From JBCCGE01 sp039029455 (GTDB lineage: Bacteria; Pseudomonadota; Gammaproteobacteria; Arenicellales; Poriferihabitantaceae): 60,769 nucleotides of DNA. How positions within the stretch are numbered: the first letter of the stretch is position 1; each line of letters starts with the position of its first letter. The position numbers and the translations under genes are program-made. Location: contig JBCCGE010000008.1 of the NCBI GenBank assembly GCA_039029455.1, positions 1 through 60,769 of the forward strand, written 5' to 3'. The notes under the pieces are model-generated. The model saw nothing but the letters and a program-made list of their open reading frames with translations. It was not told the origin of the DNA and searched no databases. Positions 15,683-24,511 of this stretch are shown here, in pieces.

Positions 15683-16078
15683 ATGACCACCACAGCAGAG
15701 AATTCAGAAACGTATACTGTTGTCGCGGATTGTCACTGTGGTGCCGTTACCATTGAAGCTGTACTGACCCGTGGAAAAGAAAACTACAGACGCTGCAATT
15801 GTAGCCTCTGTCGACGCAAGGGTGCAGTAGTGGCGTCTGTCGAGCTGAACGACCTGCGAGTCGTCGACGGAGTTGAGAATCTGGCTATCTACCAGTGGAA
15901 TACTAAAACGGCAAAGCACTATTTCTGTAAAACCTGCGGTATCTATACGCATCACCAGCGACGCAGCAATCCAAACCAGTATGGGCTTAATACCGGCTGC
16001 ATAGTCGGGTTCAGCGGTGTTGATAGCGCAGATGTCGCGCTAGCGGACGGCGCAGCGATGAGCCTGATCCGGTCGTGA
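15683..16078 (+). CDS. GFA/CENP-V family zinc protein
   Basis: 131-residue protein of the glutathione-dependent formaldehyde-activating (Gfa/CENP-V) fold. Zinc ligands are visible: C17 and C19 (CHCG), C38, C40 and C43 (CNCSLC), C82 and C85 (FCKTCG). Family members bind glutathione or act as S-hydroxymethylglutathione synthases, but most are uncharacterised, so no reaction is asserted. It starts 21 bases from the divergent GT25 fusion gene and overlaps the S4-domain gene by 4 bases (GTGA), opening a four-gene operon. Confidence 0.85.
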   Translation: MTTTAENSETYTVVADCHCGAVTIEAVLTRGKENYRRCNCSLCRRKGAVVASVELNDLRVVDGVENLAIYQWNTKTAKHYFCKTCGIYTHHQRRSNPNQYGLNTGCIVGFSGVDSADVALADGAAMSLIRS

Positions 16079-16302
16079 ACACGCGGGACAAGGGTGGTAT
16101 TTCTCACCAATTGCGCGAAACCCATATCGAATTGTACAAGTTACTCAAAATTGAAGGTTTGGCTGATACCGGCGGCACGGCAAAAAATCTGATTGCAGAT
16201 GGTCAGGTTAAAGTGAACGGCCAGGTAGAGACGCGTAAACGATACAAGGCGAAAGCCGGCGACAGGGTTGAGGTTTTTGATGACGTCGTTTTAGTGGAGT
16301 GA
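16075..16302 (+). CDS. S4-domain RNA-binding protein (YbcJ-like)
   Basis: 75-residue protein consisting of one S4 RNA-binding module: IELYKLLKIEGLADTGGTAK, then LIADGQVKVNGQVETRKRYK and GDRVEVFDD. The GTG start overlaps the GFA stop. It resembles E. coli YbcJ, a presumed RNA-binding protein. It is followed 5 bases later by the DUF1653 gene. Confidence 0.88.
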   Translation: MNTRDKGGISHQLRETHIELYKLLKIEGLADTGGTAKNLIADGQVKVNGQVETRKRYKAKAGDRVEVFDDVVLVE

Positions 16303-16307
16303 AAGCA

Positions 16308-16544
16308 ATGGAAGATCTGGTGCCGGGAATCTATCAACACTACAAAGGCGGAATGTACGAGGTCCTTCACCTTGGACGGCATTCGGAAACGGAGGAACAT
16401 CTGGTGATATACAGGGCGCTCTATGGCGAGCGTGGTGTTTGGGTGCGTCCTTACGAGATGTTCGTCGAGAGACTTGATGTTGACGGGCGATCTGTTCCCA
16501 GATTTATGTTGAAAGAGGAACCGTCCGGGAGTACGGGAGGTTGA
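16308..16544 (+). CDS. DUF1653 protein
   Basis: 78-residue protein dominated by a DUF1653 domain: LVPGIYQHYKGGMYEVL, ETEEHLVIYRALYGERGVWV, RPYEMFVE. The ATG at 16308 has GGAG at 16296-16299. The domain is a small all-beta fold of unknown function that often occurs near Nudix or RNA genes. It is part of the GFA-S4-DUF1653-thioesterase run. Confidence 0.85.
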   Translation: MEDLVPGIYQHYKGGMYEVLHLGRHSETEEHLVIYRALYGERGVWVRPYEMFVERLDVDGRSVPRFMLKEEPSGSTGG

Positions 16545-16548
16545 AATC

Positions 16549-16971
16549 ATGAAATCAACGTTACAGCCGGGTATACGATATGAACATAAATTCGTATTGG
16601 GCGACAGCAAAATGGTGCCCGCACTGTACCCGGAAGCACCGGAGTTTCAACAAATGCCGCATGTGTTTGCAACGGGCTTTATGGTCGGTTTTCTGGAGTG
16701 GGCCTGTCTGATTTCCGTAATACCCCATCTGGACTGGCCGCGAGAACAGACCGTTGGCACCCACGTTAACGTCAGTCACGAAGCTGCGACGCCTTCGGGG
16801 TTCGAAGTGGTGGCCCATGTTGAATTGACCGCTGTTGAGGGCCGTGTACTTCGGTTTCAGGTTGAGGGCCATGACGGTATCGATGTGATTTCGAAAGGCA
16901 CACATGAACGGTTTGTCATTGATAAAGAGCGCTTTGATCGAAAACTGGCGGAAAAACATGAGGCCTATTAA
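16549..16971 (+). CDS. FlK-like acyl-CoA thioesterase
   Basis: 140-residue hotdog-fold protein resembling fluoroacetyl-CoA thioesterase FlK. The catalytic triad positions of that family are present and nearly identically spaced: T42 (VFATGFM), E50 (FLEWAC) and H77 (VNVSHEAATPSG), with the family end motif GTHERFVID. It is preceded by GGGAGG at 16535-16540. Substrate in this organism is unknown; thioesterase activity on a small acyl-CoA is inferred from the triad. It is last in the GFA operon. Confidence 0.82.
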   Translation: MKSTLQPGIRYEHKFVLGDSKMVPALYPEAPEFQQMPHVFATGFMVGFLEWACLISVIPHLDWPREQTVGTHVNVSHEAATPSGFEVVAHVELTAVEGRVLRFQVEGHDGIDVISKGTHERFVIDKERFDRKLAEKHEAY

Positions 16972-17061
16972 CGGTGAAGTGATGCAACTTTTTTGCCAAG
17001 TGACGATCAGTAAAAGGCACATCCGGAAAACACAGAACCTACCAGAGTGAGCTGCATACTT

Positions 17062-17514
17062 ATGAAACGAATATTTGCCTTGTCTTCTATATTGTTGTTT
17101 TTTGCGACACCTGCATTCGCCGATGGCGGGGGCGGTTTTAACAATTCTTCAAAGGTACGAGATGTGCCGGAGGAAATCGTAAAGCTGGTCGAGCAGCAGC
17201 GTTATGAACGCGCGGTAAGTCGGCTAAAAAAATTTACCAGACGTGAAAAGGACAACGCTGATGCCTGGAACTATCTGGGATATAGCTATAGAAAAACCGG
17301 CAATCTCGAGGATTCATTGTCGGCTTACAAAAAAGCTCTCGCCATTGATGGTGAGCACCTGGGAGCGAATGAATATCTGGGAGAACTCTATATCATGATG
17401 GCGCAGCCGGATGACGCCAGAAAGCAACTGAAGAAACTGGCCCGAATTTGCGGTAACTGTGATCAGTTTAAAAAGCTGGAAACGGTTATCAACGACTACG
17501 AAAACAACAGCTAA
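17062..17514 (+). CDS. Exported TPR-repeat protein
   Basis: 150-residue protein with a signal peptide (cleavage near PAFA-DGGGG) and two or three tetratricopeptide repeats: AWNYLGYSYRKTGNLEDSLS, YKKALAIDGEHLGANEYLGE, LYIMMAQPDDARKQL. It ends with a conserved CGNC motif before the last helix. TPR units mediate protein contacts; no partner is evident. The ATG at 17062 is preferred over an upstream GTG at 17047 because it leaves a standard basic n-region (MKR). A palindromic terminator follows directly. Confidence 0.8.
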   Translation: MKRIFALSSILLFFATPAFADGGGGFNNSSKVRDVPEEIVKLVEQQRYERAVSRLKKFTRREKDNADAWNYLGYSYRKTGNLEDSLSAYKKALAIDGEHLGANEYLGELYIMMAQPDDARKQLKKLARICGNCDQFKKLETVINDYENNS

Positions 17515-17523
17515 ATGCAAAAT

Positions 17524-17549
17524 AAAAAGGAGGGCGCGCCCTCCTTTTT
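17524..17549. terminator. Bidirectional terminator
   Basis: A perfect 26-base palindrome: five A, GGAGGGCGCGCCCTCC, five T. It lies between the ends of two convergent genes (TPR protein on plus, aminotransferase on minus) and presents a GC-rich stem with a T run in both directions. Confidence 0.9.
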
Positions 17550-17567
17550 GCGGCTTGAGTGATCTTA

Positions 17568-18920
17568 CTAGTGCCCGAGTACGCTCACCACAGCGGCTTT
17601 CGTTTTCTCAACAATCTCATCGAGAATGGATTCATCGGTTGTCAGTGGCGGTGCCAGACAGATGACTTCGCTGCGGACCCTGGTAAACAGACCCTGATCA
17701 ATTAATGCCTTGGTCAATTTACCGCCAAGTCCGAATTCAGGTTCAAACCAGCTCTTGTCCGCTCGGTCTTTGACGATTTCAACACCGCACATCATGCCCT
17801 TTCCACGCACGTTGCCAACATGGGTGATATCGTCAAGCGCCTGGTGGAGATTGTGCAGGAACTTTTCTCCTTTCGACGCGGCCTGGCCCGGAAGATCTTC
17901 ACCCTGGACAATGTCCAGCGTTGCCAGGGCAACAGCGCAGGTGGTGGGGTGCCCGCTGTAGGTGTAGGCGTGCATCCAGGGCTTAGCGCTGGTCGTTATG
18001 GTCTCAGCGATTTCGTCACTCATGCCTATTCCACCCAGTGGAAGCGAACCGGAAGTAATGGATTTGGCAAATTGCATCAAATCGGGTTGAATTCCATAGT
18101 GCTCCAAACCAAACATCTTTCCGGTACGACCGAATCCGGTAATGACTTCATCTGATACGAGCAGAACGTCGTATTGATCGCAGATTTCGCGAATTCTCTG
18201 AAAATAATCATTCTGAGGCGGAATCACGCCACCGGCACCCTGTACCGGTTCGGCGATAAACATGGCGACGGTTTCAGGACCTTGCTTGAGGATCTCTTTT
18301 TCCAGTTCGTTCGCGGCGGCAATCCCCTGAGACGACCCATCTTCAGGCATTGGATAATGATAGGGATCCGGAGAGGGAATATGGCTGAATCCCGGAATCA
18401 TCGGCTCAAACTGTCCCCAGTACCCTGAAATACCCGTTGCACACATGGCGGCAAATGTGACTCCGTGATATCCCCAGATGCGAGAAATGACCTTGGTCTT
18501 TTCTGGCTTGCCTTTGGTTTTCCAGTAGAACCGGGCCAGCTTGAAATTGCTGTCTGTAGATTCACCACCGCCTGAAGTCAGGTAGAAATTATTGATCTGT
18601 GGATAGGTGACTTCAGCGAGCCGCTGCGCCAGTTCGATAGCGGGCCGGTTGGAACCACCGGCATAACTTGAACAAAATGCCATTTCCGTCATCTGCTTGT
18701 GGGCGGCATCTGCAAGTTCCTGCCGACCATGACCTGCACTCACGTTCCACAGGCACGAAAGTCCATCAATAAATCGGTTGCCGTCGGCGTCAAAAAGATA
18801 AGAGCCTTCCCCCCTGACCCAGACCCGGGCATTGCTTTGCATTGGAGTGTGGTGCAACGGGTGAATAAGATGCTGACTGTCCTGTTCCAGCAAACTGGCA
18901 TTGGTTAGTGGTGCATTCAT
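17568..18920 (-). CDS. Class III (omega) aminotransferase
   Basis: PLP-dependent aminotransferase of 450 residues, subgroup II/class III. PLP lysine K286 lies in FAKSITSGSLPLGG, with the Asp of VSDEVITGFGRTG at 257; LTSGGGESTDSNFKLAR binds the cofactor phosphate. Family members move the terminal amino group of putrescine, beta-alanine, taurine or similar amines to pyruvate or 2-oxoglutarate. The sequence does not let me choose among these. It is a single gene on the minus strand with no linked transporter or dehydrogenase. Confidence 0.9.
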   Translation of the reverse strand: MNAPLTNASLLEQDSQHLIHPLHHTPMQSNARVWVRGEGSYLFDADGNRFIDGLSCLWNVSAGHGRQELADAAHKQMTEMAFCSSYAGGSNRPAIELAQRLAEVTYPQINNFYLTSGGGESTDSNFKLARFYWKTKGKPEKTKVISRIWGYHGVTFAAMCATGISGYWGQFEPMIPGFSHIPSPDPYHYPMPEDGSSQGIAAANELEKEILKQGPETVAMFIAEPVQGAGGVIPPQNDYFQRIREICDQYDVLLVSDEVITGFGRTGKMFGLEHYGIQPDLMQFAKSITSGSLPLGGIGMSDEIAETITTSAKPWMHAYTYSGHPTTCAVALATLDIVQGEDLPGQAASKGEKFLHNLHQALDDITHVGNVRGKGMMCGVEIVKDRADKSWFEPEFGLGGKLTKALIDQGLFTRVRSEVICLAPPLTTDESILDEIVEKTKAAVVSVLGH

Positions 18921-19022
18921 GGTGTTGATTCCGGCGATATTGTTTGTTGCGCGTATTTTGCGCCTGCTTTCACGTTATAGCCAGTATCGTGATAAGAAGT
19001 TTTCTACTTAGACAGTGCCAGA

Positions 19023-19553
19023 TTGACGACAAAACCAAATCCAGATTCACATATTAATGGTCGCACCGTTGAGTCCCGAGCGATGTTCTGGTGGACCGTC
19101 AAGCTCGTAATCGGGGTGGGTTTAATTGTTCATTCAATTGCCGGACATCTCGGATTCATCGGTCATATTGGCCAGCTGGCGCCCGCAATTCCGTTGTGCA
19201 TTATTGTTTTCGCCGGAGCCGCGAACCTTTACCACTATGTATTGATCCGTCGCTACAACAGGGATATCTCAAGACCTGAAGTGCTGATTAAAGAAGGTGG
19301 TTTGTTCAGCCGCGTCAGACATCCAATGTACTTTTTTGATTTAATTCTTTACCTCGGTATAGCACTTTATCCGATGTCGTATTGGTCCATCGCCCTCTAT
19401 GCAGCGGCTGTTGTCGCCATCGTCTGGCTCGCGGAAGAAGAGGACAGTCTGATGGCGAATCGCTTTGGCGATGATTTTTCGAGTTGGCGCGAGACAACTA
19501 GCGTACTGATGCCTTTACCCAGGAACCTCAAAGCAGCAGAAAATACACATTAA
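19023..19553 (+). CDS. Membrane methyltransferase (ICMT/phospholipid N-methyltransferase-like)
   Basis: 176-residue integral membrane protein. After a polar N terminus come helices near 22-45, 50-75 and 105-140, and the family signature RVRHPMYFFDLILYLG, followed by EEEDSLMANRFGDDFSSWR. It is the same family as 13353-13808 but clearly not a recent duplicate. The start is uncertain: TTG at 19023 has no clear ribosome-binding site, and ATG at 19083 (MFWWTVKLVIG) is an alternative that starts just before the first helix. Substrate is unknown. Confidence 0.78.
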   Translation: MTTKPNPDSHINGRTVESRAMFWWTVKLVIGVGLIVHSIAGHLGFIGHIGQLAPAIPLCIIVFAGAANLYHYVLIRRYNRDISRPEVLIKEGGLFSRVRHPMYFFDLILYLGIALYPMSYWSIALYAAAVVAIVWLAEEEDSLMANRFGDDFSSWRETTSVLMPLPRNLKAAENTH

Positions 19554-19556
19554 AGG

Positions 19557-20069
19557 TCACATAGCCTGCGTGGCATCCGGAAGATTTACTCTGGAGACAC
19601 CGTCCGTCATCCAGGCGTCCTCAAAGGGGCTTTCAGACTGCTTGGACAGTCGAAACAGGTAGCCTATACGTTCATCACTACCACTGATGATAATGACTGG
19701 AACGAAAGCGGTTTCGTTCTGTAACTGAGGTTCTCCTATCTCCAGGCTGCGGTGATTGATCATCGGCGCGTAGTCGACCAGATCAAACAGCGTGGCGAAT
19801 TTTTCAAGCGGTCCCGTGTTGATCTTGTTCGCCGGCGAAGCAAAGCGAAATGTCAGTTCGATTCCGGCGTTTTCGTAGGGAGAATCGTTACGCCCCAATG
19901 CTCTCATCTGAATGCCGACAACTTCCTGCGGCTGGTAAACCGGATCGGGGGCCAGCTCAGGGAACAGTGTGTCATTGGTTTGCGCATGCGACATAGCAGC
20001 TGTTAGACCGAATACAACGGCCGCAGCGCGTAGAATATGTGAAAAAGTATCAGTGAACGGGAAGTGCAT
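19557..20069 (-). CDS. Exported protein, DUF4864-like
   Basis: 170-residue exported protein: signal peptide MHFPFTDTFSHILRAAAVVF... ending SHAQ, then a small cystatin/NTF2-like domain with EVVGIQMRALGRNDSPYENA, LTFRFASPANK and DYAPMINHRS. This order of blocks resembles DUF4864, a family without assigned function. An upstream in-frame TTG at 20117 would add 16 residues without a better signal peptide. It ends 3 bases from the convergent methyltransferase gene and lies downstream of the MscS gene on the same strand. Confidence 0.65.
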   Translation of the reverse strand: MHFPFTDTFSHILRAAAVVFGLTAAMSHAQTNDTLFPELAPDPVYQPQEVVGIQMRALGRNDSPYENAGIELTFRFASPANKINTGPLEKFATLFDLVDYAPMINHRSLEIGEPQLQNETAFVPVIIISGSDERIGYLFRLSKQSESPFEDAWMTDGVSRVNLPDATQAM

Positions 20070-20144
20070 GACAGGGGCTGGGGTTAGTGACTTACTAGGG
20101 TAGCAAGCGGCGATCAATGCACTGTGAAACTGGACTCAGATGGG

Positions 20145-22508
20145 TCAGCGGTCGTCGCCCTCAAAACCGTCATCATCAAGTTTGGACTGACGTGCGGCTT
20201 CCGCTGCTATTACCGCGCCTGCTGCTCCGGCTGCGGCCTGAGTCAGTGGTTCGGGGTCAGGTTGTTCACCGGGTTGTGTGGTTTCTTTTTCCTGGGATTC
20301 AGGAAGTCGCACTCGAACTTCGCGATGCGCAAAGTGTATATTGGCGGCAGCCAGCGCATCGCGAACCCGGCGATAGGCCTCACGACGGATAACCCATTGC
20401 TCACCAGGTTTGGTCGTAAACTTCATTCGAACGATCAATGCCGACTCTTCGACACGCATAACACCCTGAGACTTTAGAGGCAAAATAAAACTGGGACCCA
20501 TTTCCTCGTCGGCGAGCATTTCCTGACCGACTTTCTTGATCAGTTTGCGAACCTTCTCGATATCGGTGTCGTACGACAGTCTCAGCTCGAGTTTCATTGT
20601 CACCCAGTCCCGACTGAGATTCTTGACCGTTCTGACCTCACTGTAAGGAATGGTTTGTACAGCACCAAGGTGATGGCGGAGCTGCATCGAGCGCAACGAA
20701 ATTTTTTCAACGGTGCCTTTTAACGCTTCTATTTCAATGTATTCGCCCCGACGGAAGGCGTCATCGACCAGAAAGAATATCCCGCTCAAAATATCCTGAA
20801 CAAGTTTCTGGGCGCCGAAACCAATGGCGATTCCGACAACCCCGGCACCGGCTAGGAGCGGACCAATGGCGACACCCAAAGAATGCAGAACGGTAAGGAC
20901 CAGGAAAATGACCAGTATTACAGTGATTACTGTCCGCATCAGAGGCAGTAATGTCTCGGCACGGGTCGCACCGGCTCCACCACCGTCTCCTTCAAGACTT
21001 GCGATTGCGTCGGGCTCTTCCGGGAGGTTTCTCTCAATCAAAGCATGCAACAATTCCCAGATGATGTAAGCAATCGTTCCGATGATCAGCAGATTTACCA
21101 GCTGGCGCAGTATCTGCTGGCCAATAGAATCCTGCATCAGAGTATCCGGCTGCAGCCCCCATGCCTGGCTCAAGAGGAAAACAGCCAGACTGATCAGCAC
21201 GAAACGAAAGCCGTACTGCACGATATTGACGAAGCGCGCGGACCTCATTTCGTAGCGTGGGCTTTGCAGCCAGGAAATATTTTTGACCTGCTTGATCAAA
21301 CCGTGGAACATGCGATCAGCGACAGGGAACGCCAGCGTGATCCACCAGCTTTTACTGATCACTCCCGCATCTTCCCACTGTCCCATGAACGCCTTGTACA
21401 GCCAAAGCATCCAAAGCAGGAGCAGCCACGCTGTAAATAAAAAAGGCCACGACTGTACGAGAAATTCCCGAGCAAAACTGCCGTTGGGTTTACCCCCTTC
21501 CTCGTTGAGGAACATCGCTGTGATTTTTTTACGATAGCGCCAGACCTGCGACAGAATGATCAGATTTAAACCGAGTGTGTACGGAATCAGCATGCCTGAA
21601 AGATGCGCTTCTCCAAGCCCCGCGCGTTCAAGATAAGCAAACAGCGCGCCACCGAATTCGATAATAGCGAAAAAAACCGCGAACCAGCGGTACAGTTGTG
21701 ATGCCGTGGCGTTGTCGATTGAAATAGGCCGCAGAGTATCGCGAGTCGGTGAAAAGATGCTCCGAAGCAGGATCAGCCAGAGTCGAAACTGAATAAACGC
21801 CACAAGAAATTCGACAAAGATGTATTCGAGGTAAGTCGAGTTTTTGGTGAACAGTAATCCACAGGCATAGATGGCAATTCCGAGAACAGCAAGTCCAATG
21901 ACCTGAATAATGATTCGGGTAAAAATAAAGCGAAACTTCAGTGAAGTGGTCTTTTCATGTCGATCGACATAGGCATAGAGGCGATTCAGCAGTTTTCGCG
22001 TGGTGAACAATTCACACGCCAGACCAACCAGCAATGCCAGCAGGCAAAAAAGCGCGATCTGAATGCCACTCCAGACCGGTGGATCAGGGACCGTTTTAGC
22101 GAGAGCCCCGGCCAGCTCGGCGGGATAGTTCGGCACAACTCTGATCAGCTGAGATATTTTTTCACCCAGCGCCCCGGTACGGGTTTGCGACCACTGATCG
22201 AGTGTGGTCTGGTCATAGGACGCACTGCTGTTGTTAAGTTCGGGTTCTGCGGGTGTCTCGACCTCAAGCAGTTCCAATAATGCGTCCCGAACTGCCTCGC
22301 TGTCAGGCTTCTCTGCAGAAGACGAATTGCCCGCCAGACTAATCGTCGTTGATTCCGAGACGGGTTCAGACTGAGGCGTGGTGCCGTAGTCCTGCGCGTC
22401 TGCGGTCAGGGTCAGATTGAGTGAAAAAATCCAGACACAAAGAGTCATCCACAGGCGGGGGTCGGAATTTCCGAAGAACATTCGATTTTTTGGGTGATGT
22501 GACGGCAT
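20145..22508 (-). CDS. MscS-family mechanosensitive channel, large form
   Basis: 787 residues. N-terminal signal peptide (to about 39), periplasmic segment to about 145, many transmembrane helices between 148 and 545, then the conserved MscS module from about 520 to 730. The pore helix LLAGAGVVGIAIGFGAQKLV is at 551-570 and the beta domain contains FFLVDDAFRRGEYIEI. The C-terminal 60 residues are low-complexity and acidic. It opens under membrane tension to release solutes during hypo-osmotic shock. It is larger than E. coli MscS (286) and closer in build to YbdG/MscM-type multi-helix members. Confidence 0.92.
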   Translation of the reverse strand: MPSHHPKNRMFFGNSDPRLWMTLCVWIFSLNLTLTADAQDYGTTPQSEPVSESTTISLAGNSSSAEKPDSEAVRDALLELLEVETPAEPELNNSSASYDQTTLDQWSQTRTGALGEKISQLIRVVPNYPAELAGALAKTVPDPPVWSGIQIALFCLLALLVGLACELFTTRKLLNRLYAYVDRHEKTTSLKFRFIFTRIIIQVIGLAVLGIAIYACGLLFTKNSTYLEYIFVEFLVAFIQFRLWLILLRSIFSPTRDTLRPISIDNATASQLYRWFAVFFAIIEFGGALFAYLERAGLGEAHLSGMLIPYTLGLNLIILSQVWRYRKKITAMFLNEEGGKPNGSFAREFLVQSWPFLFTAWLLLLWMLWLYKAFMGQWEDAGVISKSWWITLAFPVADRMFHGLIKQVKNISWLQSPRYEMRSARFVNIVQYGFRFVLISLAVFLLSQAWGLQPDTLMQDSIGQQILRQLVNLLIIGTIAYIIWELLHALIERNLPEEPDAIASLEGDGGGAGATRAETLLPLMRTVITVILVIFLVLTVLHSLGVAIGPLLAGAGVVGIAIGFGAQKLVQDILSGIFFLVDDAFRRGEYIEIEALKGTVEKISLRSMQLRHHLGAVQTIPYSEVRTVKNLSRDWVTMKLELRLSYDTDIEKVRKLIKKVGQEMLADEEMGPSFILPLKSQGVMRVEESALIVRMKFTTKPGEQWVIRREAYRRVRDALAAANIHFAHREVRVRLPESQEKETTQPGEQPDPEPLTQAAAGAAGAVIAAEAARQSKLDDDGFEGDDR

Positions 22509-22583
22509 TCGGGAGCTGGACCGTAACGATGGGACTCGAGCGTCACTACACTAACACGTTACGTGTAACCTAAACCAGAGCAG

Positions 22584-23471
22584 TCAGGAATCCTTAGTCG
22601 GAGAAAACAGACCGTCTTCGGTTTGAACGACTTTTCCAAGCTGCACAAGGTATTCGATCGACGCCAGAATGGACAGTTCGGCGCCCGTGTACAAGCTTGG
22701 GGAGATATCGGTGTAGATTATCTGTCTGATCTGACTAAGGCTCGTTGCACCTTCGTTCAGGCATCGTAAAACTTCGGTAACCCGATCTTCCCTATGACTG
22801 ATGATCTGATCGATCCAGCTTTTGGGGTCGCGGATTTCGGCTCCGTGTGTCGGCCAGAATACGGATTCCGGTCGAGACCGAAGAGATTTCAGACTCCCCA
22901 GATAGGCGCTTAAACTGCCATCCGGAGGCAGTATAACGGTCGTCGACCAGGCCATCAGCTGGTCACCACACAAGATCAAATCGTGATCACCCCATGCGAA
23001 ACAGAGGTGATTGGAGCAGTGTCCCGGTGTATGTAAGGCGGTCAGTTCCCAATTGCCACCTGCAATGACTTCGAGATCGTCCAGTTCGAAGTCAGGAGTA
23101 AAATCTCTGTCGGTTCCGGACTCGAAGCCATGGCCATCAGGAGTAGCGTGGGGCCCGAAAGCAAGCACGGGCGCTCCTGTTCGTGCTTTCAACAATGGGG
23201 ATGCAGGTGAGTGGTCAGAATGGGTATGCGTGACAAGTATGTGAGAGACAACTTCCTTGTCGAGCTGTTCGAGCAAACGGTCAACGTGATCGGGAAGCAT
23301 CGGGCCAGGATCGACGACCGCGACCTCTCCATGGCCAACGACATATGTACCTGTGCCTTTAAAAGTAAACGGGCCAGGATTTGGGGCGACAATTCGCCGC
23401 AAGCCATCAGCTACCTGCACGAGCTCACCATAGCGAGGATCGAATTCCGTATTGAATTTCAGCGCGTTCAC
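22584..23471 (-). CDS. Metallo-beta-lactamase-fold hydrolase (LACTB2-like)
   Basis: 295-residue MBL-fold hydrolase. The metal motif THTHSDHSPA gives H82, H84, D86 and H87; further ligands are in TALHTPGHCSNH and LCGDQ; a winged-helix-like C-terminal region follows FWPTHGAEI. The arrangement matches LACTB2/beta-lactamase-like 2, for which ribonuclease activity is known in animals; the bacterial substrate is unknown. The GTG start overlaps the pyrD stop by 4 bases (GTGA), making it the last gene of the purB-rlu-pyrD operon. Confidence 0.86.
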   Translation of the reverse strand: MNALKFNTEFDPRYGELVQVADGLRRIVAPNPGPFTFKGTGTYVVGHGEVAVVDPGPMLPDHVDRLLEQLDKEVVSHILVTHTHSDHSPASPLLKARTGAPVLAFGPHATPDGHGFESGTDRDFTPDFELDDLEVIAGGNWELTALHTPGHCSNHLCFAWGDHDLILCGDQLMAWSTTVILPPDGSLSAYLGSLKSLRSRPESVFWPTHGAEIRDPKSWIDQIISHREDRVTEVLRCLNEGATSLSQIRQIIYTDISPSLYTGAELSILASIEYLVQLGKVVQTEDGLFSPTKDS

Positions 23472-24511
23472 CGCTGAAGACGACCCAGACCGGAGATGAT
23501 TTCACGAACCATCGCCGGTCCCTGGTAGATGAATCCTGTGTAGATCTGAACCAGATCGGCACCGGCATCCAGCTTTTGCTTTGCCGATTGGAGCGAATCA
23601 ATGCCGCCGATACCAATAATGCAGATATCGTCGCGCAGTCGCTCACGCAGGAGGGAAACCAGCCGAGTCGACATCTCTCTAACCGGAGATCCACTCAGTC
23701 CACCGGATTCAGAGGCGTTAGGGTGGCTCTCAACGCCTGCTCTTCCAAGTGTGGTGTTGGATGCCGCGATACCGTCGATTTGAAATGTATCGCAGAGTTT
23801 TGCAATGACGTCGATCTGAGCGAGCTGCAGATCAGGCGCAATTTTCAATACCAGTGGAACCCGCTTACCGTGTTTGGCAGCCAGCGAATCTCGCTCAGAG
23901 GACAGAACTGACAGCAGGTTTTCGAGCGCCTCGTCGTGCTGCAGCTGGCGCAGATTTTCAGTGTTGGGTGACGATATGTTGATCGTAACGTAGTTGGATT
24001 GGCTATAGACGCGCTGCAGACAGGTCCGATAGTCGTCCACAGCAGCCTCGATGGGTGTCGCTGCATTTTTCCCAATATTGATACCCTTCAGCACCCGAGA
24101 ATCCGAACGTGATACGTTTTCCAGAAACTGATCGAGCCCGACGCTATTGAAGCCCATTCGGTTAATTAAGGCCTTGTGTTCGGCTAGCCGAAAAAGTCTG
24201 GGTCGTGGATTGCCCGATTGGGGCTTTGGGGTCACTGTTCCCATTTCAACAAAACCGAATCCGATCTGCGAAAATGCGTCAGCGCAGGTTCCGTGCTTGT
24301 CCAGACCCGCTGCAAGCCCAACGCGATTGGGAAAACTCAGCCCCATTACGGTGACAGGCTCTGTGTTCGGCAACTCGGGGTAAGTTGCACGAAGAAGCCG
24401 GCGTCCCGATCTGGAACTGCTCAGTTTGGCCAGCGTGGGCATTACCAGATTGTGACTGGTTTCCGCATCCAGACTGAAAAGCAGGGGACGAATCAGTCTG
24501 TACATATCCAT
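23468..24511 (-). CDS. pyrD: Dihydroorotate dehydrogenase (quinone), class 2
   Basis: Membrane-associated FMN enzyme oxidising dihydroorotate to orotate with ubiquinone as acceptor, in pyrimidine synthesis. The ATG at 24511 shares one base with the stop of the upstream gene (TAATG) and gives 347 residues starting MDMYRLIRPLLF, the amphipathic quinone-binding helix of class 2 enzymes. The catalytic serine is S181 in NISSPNTENLRQLQ. FMN motifs such as GLDKHGTCADAF and GIGGIDS are intact. Confidence 0.94.
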   Translation of the reverse strand: MDMYRLIRPLLFSLDAETSHNLVMPTLAKLSSSRSGRRLLRATYPELPNTEPVTVMGLSFPNRVGLAAGLDKHGTCADAFSQIGFGFVEMGTVTPKPQSGNPRPRLFRLAEHKALINRMGFNSVGLDQFLENVSRSDSRVLKGINIGKNAATPIEAAVDDYRTCLQRVYSQSNYVTINISSPNTENLRQLQHDEALENLLSVLSSERDSLAAKHGKRVPLVLKIAPDLQLAQIDVIAKLCDTFQIDGIAASNTTLGRAGVESHPNASESGGLSGSPVREMSTRLVSLLRERLRDDICIIGIGGIDSLQSAKQKLDAGADLVQIYTGFIYQGPAMVREIISGLGRLQR

